9,517 nt of DNA. Origin: Spirochaetales bacterium (GTDB taxonomy: Bacteria > Spirochaetota > Spirochaetia > SZUA-6 > DRHE01). Each line of letters begins with the position of its first letter. Within the stretch, counting starts at the first letter, position 1. The stretch is taken from assembly GCA_011049745.1 (NCBI GenBank), contig DRHE01000177.1, positions 1 through 9,517 of the forward strand, written 5' to 3'. The notes under the pieces were generated by a model. It searched no databases. It was not told the DNA's origin and worked only from the letters and a program-made list of their open reading frames with translations. The position numbers were made by a program, and so were the translations under genes. This document shows positions 1 to 5,130 of this stretch, in pieces.

Positions 1-603
1 CTTAACAGATCCCCTTCCCTGTCATTCCGCCCCGGACCTGCTCACCGTCTGGATCGTAATACTTCCGGCCTGATCCTCTATTCCCTTTCCCTGTCCGGCG
101 CCCGGAACCTTTCTCTTTTTTTCCGGCAGGGCGCTATCGATAAATATTACCTTGCTTTGATGGATGGCAAACTGAGTAAAGAGGAGAGCTGGATCGACAG
201 AATAGAGAGAAACTCAACAGACAAACGTTCATTTGCTTCAAGCAGCGGCAAACAGGCTGCCACTGTTGTACGGCCGCTGCTAAAGCGAAAGGGTAAAACC
301 CTGGCCCTCTGCGCCATCACCACCGGGAGAACCCACCAGATAAGGGCGCAGGGAATGTTACATGGTCATCCACTGTCAGGAGATATTAAATACCAGGGAT
401 CAAATATCTCCGGAGGCTACCTGCTTCACTCAATTTGCCTGCGTCTGAAAGAGGATAAAGCGGAAATGTTTTTCCCTCCCCTCTGGGCGCCCCTGCCGGT
501 AAAGGCCCACCGCCTGCTGACTTCTCTTTTTAGCACTCCCCTGGTTATGGAAACCTTAAAATCAATCCATGAAGAACTGCTGCCTGAAGAAGGGCGACTA
601 TGA
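1..603 (+). CDS. RluA-family 23S rRNA pseudouridine synthase (RluC/RluD-like), 5' end missing
   Basis: Frame 1 is open from the first base to the TGA at 601-603 (200 residues). The ATG at 157 is internal, because the catalytic region lies before it. The motif HRLDRNTSGL is read from base 43; its Asp (bases 52-54) is the catalytic aspartate of the RluA family. Further on, TGRTHQIRAQ followed by HGHPLSGDIKYQG matches the conserved C-terminal core (usually TGRTHQIRvH...GhPivGD.kYg). Family members convert uridine to pseudouridine in rRNA or tRNA in the cytoplasm. RluC/RluD types are about 300 residues, so about one third is missing upstream, including any S4 domain. The exact target (RluC, RluD or RluA type) cannot be decided without that part. 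The domain is intact as far as visible. Family assignment is firm, subtype is not. Confidence 0.93.
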   Translation, partial: LNRSPSLSFRPGPAHRLDRNTSGLILYSLSLSGARNLSLFFRQGAIDKYYLALMDGKLSKEESWIDRIERNSTDKRSFASSSGKQAATVVRPLLKRKGKTLALCAITTGRTHQIRAQGMLHGHPLSGDIKYQGSNISGGYLLHSICLRLKEDKAEMFFPPLWAPLPVKAHRLLTSLFSTPLVMETLKSIHEELLPEEGRL

Positions 604-671
604 AGAATCGCGGCCATGAGATTACCACCACAGCCCGCCTTGACAATCAGCAGGAGAAAGTCAAGTATTAA
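600..671 (+). CDS. Possible 23-residue ORF in an ATGA overlap with the pseudouridine synthase gene
   Basis: An ATG at 600 overlaps the upstream TGA as ATGA, the usual arrangement for translational coupling. AAGGG at 590-594 lies 5 nt before it, a better ribosome-binding site than any near the later ATGs at 616 or 679. The predicted peptide begins MKNRGHEITTTARL, is hydrophilic, has 23 residues and ends at TAA 669-671. I recognise no family. It could be a small coupled protein, a leader peptide for the P-loop/Asp23 gene, or chance. It is in a different frame from the gene that follows. Confidence 0.27.
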   Translation: MKNRGHEITTTARLDNQQEKVKY

Positions 672-678
672 CTTCAAT

Positions 679-1566
679 ATGTATACTTTAAAGTCTCTAG
701 TGCATCATCTGATCTGGGTATTTAAAGGGATTAAAGTCTTTGCCCTGGTTGGAAAAAGCGGAACCGGAAAAAGTTTCCGCGCCAGACTTATCGCTGAAAA
801 ACATGGAATTGACCTCATTATTGATGACGGACTGCTGATCCGTGATACTAAGATATTGGCCGGCCGGACCTCAAAGAGAGAAAAGGGAGTCCTTCCTGCA
901 ATCCGGACAGCTCTCTTTACCGACCCTGAGCATGTACTGGATGTAAAGCGGGCGCTGAAGAAAGAGAAGTTCAAGAGAATACTGATAGTCGGCACCTCAG
1001 ACAAAATGGCCAGGAAAATCGCCGGGCAGCTGGGATTACCATACCTGGCTAAAATTATCACCATAGAAGAGATAGCTACCCAGGAGGAAATTGAAGCAGC
1101 CACCAGATCAAGAAACACGGAAGGGAAGCATATTATCCCGGTTCCCGCCATTGAAGTGAAGCGCAACTATCCCCATATATTCTTTGACTCGGTAAAAGTA
1201 TTTTTTAAAAAAAGTCTGCGGTTCGGTAAAAAAGCAAAAATATTTGAAAAAACCGTAGTACGCCCGGAGTACAGTAAACGGGGAAAGGTCACCATATCGG
1301 AAACAGCTATGAGCCAGATGGTCATGCACTGTGTCAAAGAGTATGATGCTGACCTGCTGGTTGATAAAATAATTGTTTCCAGTGACCGTAATATGTATTC
1401 CTTAGAAGTAATCATCAGGGTACAGTTCGGCGCCCAGACAGCCGATATCCTCTTTAAGCTTCAGGAGTATATTTTAAAAAGTATAGAGCGGTATACCGGG
1501 CTTATTCTAAAAGAAGTAAATATAACTATAGGCAGTGTCATCAGGAAGATAAATGGAAAAAAATAA
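679..1566 (+). CDS. P-loop NTPase fused to a C-terminal Asp23/Gls24 (DUF322) domain; function unknown
   Basis: The frame is open from an ATG at 616 (316 residues); I place the start at ATG 679 (295 residues). Numbering from 616: Walker A GKSGTGKS at 46-53, then a Walker-B-like strand LIIDD at 67-71 only about 14 residues later. A kinase-like Rossmann section runs to about 160 and includes RILIVGTSD at 121-129. A motif RSRNTEGKHIIPVP follows at 164-177. From about 213 to 311 comes an Asp23/Gls24 domain: GKVTIS, VQFG, LQEYI and YTGLILKEVNITIG fit its usual GkitIs...LQ..v...ve.mTGl.v.eVnV pattern. Asp23 is best known from Gram-positive envelope-stress proteins. The role of this fusion is unknown to me; nucleotide binding is likely. 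The residues before KVFALVG look non-coding, and relatives as I recall them begin close to there, so the start could be GTG 700 or even ATT 730. The gene overlaps the next by 14 bp, which suggests co-expression. Confidence 0.85.
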   Translation: MYTLKSLVHHLIWVFKGIKVFALVGKSGTGKSFRARLIAEKHGIDLIIDDGLLIRDTKILAGRTSKREKGVLPAIRTALFTDPEHVLDVKRALKKEKFKRILIVGTSDKMARKIAGQLGLPYLAKIITIEEIATQEEIEAATRSRNTEGKHIIPVPAIEVKRNYPHIFFDSVKVFFKKSLRFGKKAKIFEKTVVRPEYSKRGKVTISETAMSQMVMHCVKEYDADLLVDKIIVSSDRNMYSLEVIIRVQFGAQTADILFKLQEYILKSIERYTGLILKEVNITIGSVIRKINGKK

Positions 1567-2608
1567 TTTAACCAATATCTTCCTCTTCATTATAACCCTC
1601 TTTATAACCGGGATAATCTTAAGACTGGCCCAGCCGGTTATTATCTCAATTCTGATTTCCCTGCTTTTAGCCTATGTTATGGACCCGCCGGTGGCTCTTC
1701 TAAAAAAAATGGGTGCGCCTCTCTGGCTTTCCGTACTGATAACCGCTTTTATCTTTCTCGGGATTTTTACGGTCTTCGGTATAATAATTTATTCCAGCCT
1801 ATTGGATTTTGCCCGGAAGTTCCCGGTCTATCAAATGAAACTTACCGCTATGCTCAGGGAGACTATCTCAAAAATCCAAATCTACTCTGACGAAGTCTTT
1901 GAAACCGATCTACTCGATGAGCTGAAACATATTCCCATTACCTCAATTATACTTTCCATGGTCGGTTCCATAATCAATATCCTGCTGAAATTCCTGGTTA
2001 TCTTTGTTTATGCCCTGCTCATCCTCTACGGTAAATACCGCATTACCAGTAAAATTATGCGCAGCTTTCCCAAAAAAAAGGGAAGGAAGATAGCCATAGT
2101 ATTAAAACATATAGATGAGGGATTGAGAAGATACCTCGGTGTCAAGACTTTAATGAGCCTCTTAATCGGCTTCTGCACCACAATTATACTCTTCTTTTTT
2201 AACGTGGAATTCGCTATCATTCTTGGCTGCATCACTTTTCTCTTAAATTTTATACCAACTCTAGGCTCAGCCATAGCCGTCATGTTCCCTCCCCTTATTG
2301 CCCTGATCCAGTATGGCAACTATTCCAGGCCGCTGTGGATTCTATTTACCCTTATTATCTTTCAAAACCTGATCGGCAATCTACTCGAACCAAGGATAGT
2401 AGGGCACAGGCTTAAGGTGACTTTGACCGTGATCTTTTTTGCCCTACTCTTCTGGGGCTGGCTCTGGGGCGCGCCGGGTGTGCTCCTGGCTATTCCCATG
2501 ACAACCTCAATTAAGATTGTTATGGGCAATATACCCGCGCTGCAGAGTTATTCACGCATGATGGAAAAGACACCGAAAAAAACAAAATCTTCTCCTAATT
2601 CTGTTTGA
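1553..2608 (+). CDS. AI-2E-family (PF01594) transporter / permease
   Basis: This 351-residue polytopic inner-membrane protein has hydrophobic segments at about 8-42, 57-82, 131-160, 200-255 and 260-325. The middle section, about 83-130, is hydrophilic, as is usual for the family. Family landmarks are LNFIPTLGS at 231-239, NLLEPRIVGHRL at 276-287 and GWLWGAPGVLLAIP at 302-315. The last about 15 residues are a Lys/Ser-rich tail. Length is typical (about 340-380). The family is named for TqsA/YdiK-type proteins. Proven substrates differ, including AI-2 export and Na+/H+ antiport, so the substrate here cannot be called. The start ATG has AGGAAG at 1543-1548, 4 nt upstream, and lies inside the preceding Asp23 gene (14-bp overlap), so the two are probably translationally coupled. 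The promoter of the next gene overlaps its stop codon. Confidence 0.92.
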   Translation: MEKNNLTNIFLFIITLFITGIILRLAQPVIISILISLLLAYVMDPPVALLKKMGAPLWLSVLITAFIFLGIFTVFGIIIYSSLLDFARKFPVYQMKLTAMLRETISKIQIYSDEVFETDLLDELKHIPITSIILSMVGSIINILLKFLVIFVYALLILYGKYRITSKIMRSFPKKKGRKIAIVLKHIDEGLRRYLGVKTLMSLLIGFCTTIILFFFNVEFAIILGCITFLLNFIPTLGSAIAVMFPPLIALIQYGNYSRPLWILFTLIIFQNLIGNLLEPRIVGHRLKVTLTVIFFALLFWGWLWGAPGVLLAIPMTTSIKIVMGNIPALQSYSRMMEKTPKKTKSSPNSV

Positions 2609-2633
2609 CAGGGAGAGAAAGGCCTATTATCAT
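2605..2633 (+). promoter_or_regulatory. Predicted sigma70 promoter for the TPR protein gene
   Basis: A perfect -35 box TTGACA (2605-2610), a 17-bp spacer and TATCAT (2628-2633, 5 of 6 consensus bases) form a strong housekeeping-type promoter. It overlaps the AI-2E stop codon (TGA 2606-2608), so no separate intergenic space is used. Expected transcription start is about 2640, only about 9 nt before the ATG at 2649. Confidence 0.62.
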
Positions 2634-2641
2634 TTAATAGG
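2623..2641 (+). promoter_or_regulatory. 7-bp dyad over the -10 box, expected transcription start and part of the RBS
   Basis: CCTATTA (2623-2629) and TAATAGG (2635-2641) are perfect inverted copies around a 5-nt centre. The right arm contains the first bases of AGGGG (2639-2643), the Shine-Dalgarno sequence of the ATG at 2649. In read-through RNA from the AI-2E gene the stem would cover that site. In DNA it could be a protein-binding dyad over the promoter. It is short and AT-rich, so chance is a real alternative. Confidence 0.35.
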
Positions 2642-2648
2642 GGTAAAT

Positions 2649-3941
2649 ATGCTATTACCTTTAAAATCTTGCATGTTCAACGCAAAAAATAATCAAGTCC
2701 AGCGCCCGAATATATTGGGTTGCACTTTTGCTTTAAGAACTTCGGTTGCAGATGCAATCTGTGCTGGGAAGAGGATCTTTCTGCTGTTATTACTGATTAC
2801 CTTAATCACAAATCTTTATGGTCAGCAAAGAGATTATTTCATCTGGACCTCTGATCATTACCGCATTTTATCTGAGGAGAGCCAGAGCAGGGCTGAAACT
2901 CTGGGCTGGAAAATGGAAGCGGCTTTAACGCTCTATAATGATTATCTGCACCTGGATCTTGCCGGACTTTCCTCACCACTGAATGTACGTATCTTTAAGG
3001 ATAAAGAAACCTTTAACAGCTATCTGGAAGATATTTCAACAGAAATTCAAGCGGATTTTGTGCTGGTTTCTTTTTCCGATCTCCGGAAAAATGAGCTGGT
3101 CTGTTTCGATACACCGGGAAAGAAATTCAACACATCACTCCTGCACCAGGGGTTTATACAATACCTGAAAGCCCTGGCACCCGATACTCCTATGTGGCTG
3201 CGCACAGGCCTGGCTGCTTACCTGGAAAACGCCGCTTATAACCCTGACGAGCGTAAGTTTGTCTGGAAAGTAAACCTGGCCTGGTTAGAAACCCTGCAGA
3301 AAATCATTTCAGGTGAAAAAAGCTCTCACAAGTTAGGAATAACCGAGCTGACCTCGTTGAGCCGCGAGGCAGCCTCTTTCCGCCTGGAAAGCTTCTACGC
3401 GCAGGCCTGGGGGCTGGTTCACTTCCTTATCCATTCACCTGAAAAGAAATATAACCGCATCATCTGGGATGCTGTGGCAGCTCTCAACAGCAACACCTCC
3501 ATGGTCAACCGCAAGCCTTTCTCCTGGGTCCCGGCCAGAGAACTGAAAGAAGATTTTGAGAATTTTATCCTTTCCCTGAAAACCTTTAATACCCTGATCC
3601 AGGAGGGAAAGGATTATTACAGCGCCGGGGAATATAGCCGCGCTGCGACAAGTTTTCTTGGTGCCATGGAACTGAACCGGGACAACAATAAATCATATTA
3701 TTACCTCGGTTTGACCCATTATGCGCAAAAAGAATACGATCAGGCTGAAAAACGCTACAATACAGCTCTCAACCTTGGTATTGACCCTGCTTTAATCAAC
3801 TATGCTCTCGGGGTAAATTCTTTTGCCGCAAAGAGATACACCGAGGCAGAAGAATATCTGATACGGGCCAGAGATTACGACCAGGCAGTCTACACTGAAA
3901 AGGTAGAGCCTCTGTTGAAGCGCCTCAAAATATTAAAATAG
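2649..3941 (+). CDS. Secreted TPR protein with a degenerate gluzincin-peptidase-like (DUF1570/Peptidase_MA-like) domain
   Basis: This is a 430-residue protein. A hydrophobic segment, KRIFLLLLLITLITNLYGQQ, at 41-60 reads as a signal peptide with probable cleavage after LYG, but it is preceded by an unusually long 40-residue N-region. Residues 62-265 resemble the zinc-peptidase-like domains often joined to TPRs: the HExxH position reads HQGFIQ (166-171), then WLRTGLAAYLENA (183-195) and YAQAWGLVHFLIHS (250-263). The usual catalytic Glu, the second His and the third-ligand Glu (WlrEGlA) are all absent, so it should not be an active metalloprotease. Residues 316-413 hold about three TPR units, for example SAGEYSRAATSFLGAMELN. 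It probably acts in the periplasm or envelope as a protein-interaction or assembly factor; that is inference. The start has AGGGG 5 nt upstream, but the promoter places transcription start very near it; ATG 2673 is an alternative. It ends at a terminator. Confidence 0.85.
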   Translation: MLLPLKSCMFNAKNNQVQRPNILGCTFALRTSVADAICAGKRIFLLLLLITLITNLYGQQRDYFIWTSDHYRILSEESQSRAETLGWKMEAALTLYNDYLHLDLAGLSSPLNVRIFKDKETFNSYLEDISTEIQADFVLVSFSDLRKNELVCFDTPGKKFNTSLLHQGFIQYLKALAPDTPMWLRTGLAAYLENAAYNPDERKFVWKVNLAWLETLQKIISGEKSSHKLGITELTSLSREAASFRLESFYAQAWGLVHFLIHSPEKKYNRIIWDAVAALNSNTSMVNRKPFSWVPARELKEDFENFILSLKTFNTLIQEGKDYYSAGEYSRAATSFLGAMELNRDNNKSYYYLGLTHYAQKEYDQAEKRYNTALNLGIDPALINYALGVNSFAAKRYTEAEEYLIRARDYDQAVYTEKVEPLLKRLKILK

Positions 3942-3949
3942 AACTGCTT

Positions 3950-3974
3950 ACACCTTTTAAGGTGTTGTTTTTTT
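3950..3974 (+). terminator. Intrinsic terminator of the TPR gene
   Basis: ACACCTT (3950-3956), a TT centre and AAGGTGT (3959-3965) form a hairpin of about 6 usable base pairs. It is followed by TG and seven T residues (3968-3974), starting 8 nt after the TPR stop codon. The poly-T is on the plus strand only. The 3' half of the hairpin and the T-run are also the last codons and stop (TAA, 3957-3959) of the opposing poly(A) polymerase gene. Confidence 0.75.
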
Positions 3975-5000
3975 CCTAAAGAGAAGAGAAGCCGCACTAT
4001 TAATATCCTTAATAGAGGGCAACAGCGGTTTAGTTGAACTTTTGAGAAAATCACAGATTTCTCGCAGGGGAATTCCCCGCCGTTTAAATAGATGACCCTG
4101 AAGAAAAAGGTCTTCCATGAGGCAGGCCAGCAACCGGCCTCTTTCCAATTTTTTCCCCGGCTCCTGCCGGATTCTATTATCAAGCCTCTCCAGCCCCTTA
4201 AGTAAAGGCAGGCGGCCTTTTCCTCTTTCAGCAATCAATCCATCCAGGGCAGGCAGAATTACTTTAAGGAGCTTCACACGCCGCAGCAGATAAAAAATAG
4301 ATACCGATTCTCCGCTCTGAAGTATTTTATAGATCTCCTCGGTAATTCTCTCACGTGAGCACTCTCCAATCTTTCCATGGAGCTTTTTTATGGCACTGCT
4401 CAAAGTTTGAGGAAGTAAAATACCGGTTTGCACTGAATATTTAATTGCCCTGATCATACGAACCGGGTCTTCTGAAAATGATCTCTCTGCGGGTGTAAGG
4501 GTACGCAAACGGCTGCGCTTAATATCTTCAAATCCACCCACATAATCAATAATTATCTGCTCAAAGGGACAGTACAGCAAGGCATTAATAGTAAAATCCC
4601 GCCGCCACACATCTTCCTCCATAATCCCATAGATATTATTGGAAGCTGCTTTTTCCAGTGAACGAAAGGTGGAAACTTCAATAACATGATCACTACTGTA
4701 ATAGATATGTACTATTCTGAATCTTCTGCCGATAATTCGGGAATTAATAAAAAGAGAGCGGATCTGTCTGGGCCTGGCATCGGTAGCTATGTCAAAATCC
4801 TTTGGTTGACTGCCAAGGAGTAGATCCCGAACTGCACCGCCCACAATATAGGATTTAAAACCAGCTTTCCTGAGGCGGCGTATTATTTTTATAGCTGAGG
4901 AGTCAACACCCTGCAGATCAATTCCATGTTCATTACGGGTGTATATTTCGGCCTTTTTAACCAGCTTGCCGTCTGGCGACAGGCCGTAGCGGATTCTCAA
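3957..5000 (-). CDS. pcnB: Poly(A) polymerase I, PcnB type (class II nucleotidyltransferase family)
   Basis: The reading frame can be extended to a TTG at 5045, but I choose the TTG at 5000 (347 residues, MRIRYGLSPDGK...). The longer start would lie inside the predicted promoter, and the shorter one matches the N-terminus I expect for the family. Numbered from 5000: GGAVRDLLLG 54-63, catalytic DFD 68-70 in KDFDIATDA, IIGRRFRIVHI 89-99, WRRDFTINALLY 132-143, SEDPVRMIRA 176-185. RIIGRRFRIVHI fits the [LIV][LIV]GRRF signature that separates poly(A) polymerases from CCA-adding enzymes (Martin and Keller). The enzyme adds 3' poly(A) tails that mark RNA for decay, using ATP and two metal ions. At 347 residues it is shorter than E. 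coli PcnB (about 465) and lacks the long basic tail. It has its own promoter and is divergent from hisS. A CCA-adding role cannot be wholly excluded by sequence alone. Confidence 0.88.
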   Translation of the reverse strand: MRIRYGLSPDGKLVKKAEIYTRNEHGIDLQGVDSSAIKIIRRLRKAGFKSYIVGGAVRDLLLGSQPKDFDIATDARPRQIRSLFINSRIIGRRFRIVHIYYSSDHVIEVSTFRSLEKAASNNIYGIMEEDVWRRDFTINALLYCPFEQIIIDYVGGFEDIKRSRLRTLTPAERSFSEDPVRMIRAIKYSVQTGILLPQTLSSAIKKLHGKIGECSRERITEEIYKILQSGESVSIFYLLRRVKLLKVILPALDGLIAERGKGRLPLLKGLERLDNRIRQEPGKKLERGRLLACLMEDLFLQGHLFKRRGIPLREICDFLKSSTKPLLPSIKDINSAASLLFRKKTTP

Positions 5001-5025
5001 TAACTTGCTACCATTCTTTTTTAAG

Positions 5026-5055
5026 ATAATAAATACATTTGGCAATACCAGTCAA
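5026..5055 (-). promoter_or_regulatory. Predicted sigma70 promoter for pcnB
   Basis: On the minus strand TTGACT (5055-5050) and TATTAT (5031-5026) are separated by 18 bp, each matching consensus at 5 of 6 positions. The expected start, near 5019, leaves a leader of about 19 nt before the TTG at 5000 and excludes the upstream TTG at 5045. Confidence 0.55.
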
Positions 5056-5097
5056 GCCTCTTTCCCGGCTTGTGCTGCCACAGGCAGCAGGCTTGAC
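5051..5097. repeat. Nested inverted and direct repeats in the pcnB-hisS divergent control region
   Basis: GTCAAGCCT (5051-5059) and AGGCTTGAC (5089-5097) are a perfect 9-bp inverted repeat 29 bp apart. Inside it TGCTGCC (5073-5079), ACA, GGCAGCA (5083-5089) is a perfect 7-bp hairpin. The hairpin is flanked by direct copies of GGCTTG (5067-5072 and 5090-5095), and CAAGCC at 5053-5058 is the inverted copy. The outer arms contain the TTGAC parts of both predicted -35 boxes. It may be a shared operator for the two genes. No poly-T follows, so it is not a terminator. Confidence 0.6.
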
Positions 5098-5122
5098 ACT
5101 CATTATTACAACACAGTAGCAT
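5093..5122 (+). promoter_or_regulatory. Predicted promoter for hisS and the helicase gene
   Basis: A perfect -35 TTGACA (5093-5098) is followed after 18 bp by TAGCAT (5117-5122, 4 of 6). Transcription would start at about 5129-5131, at or next to the hisS ATG (5131). The only purine-rich site before it is AGG (5125-5127), 3 nt from the ATG. Confidence 0.45.
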
Positions 5123-5130
5123 TTAGGCCA

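Noticed and set aside
640..671. TTGACA at 640-645 with TATTAA at 666-671 as a promoter for the P-loop/Asp23 gene
   Set aside because: The spacer is 20 bp and the -10 box is poor; TATACT at 682-687 is far too distant (36 bp). Read-through from the upstream gene is enough to explain expression.
705..1166. Antisense open frames over the P-loop/Asp23 gene and similar ones over the AI-2E, hisS and helicase genes
   Set aside because: They mirror strongly conserved coding sequence on the other strand and show no recognisable protein features of their own.
2649..3941. Active metalloprotease
   Set aside because: The HExxH position reads HQGFIQ and the third-ligand Glu is replaced by Thr.
3957..5045. 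CCA-adding enzyme instead of poly(A) polymerase
   Set aside because: The IIGRRFRIVHI segment fits the poly(A) polymerase signature. I keep a small doubt because the two families share the same catalytic core.
5073..5089. Intrinsic terminator in the pcnB-hisS gap
   Set aside because: The hairpin is perfect but no T-run follows on either strand, and both flanking genes point away from it.
5005..5130. N-terminal extension of HisRS starting at 5005
   Set aside because: It would translate the control region and its repeats, and gives no HisRS-like residues. The conserved N-terminus begins at the ATG at 5131.
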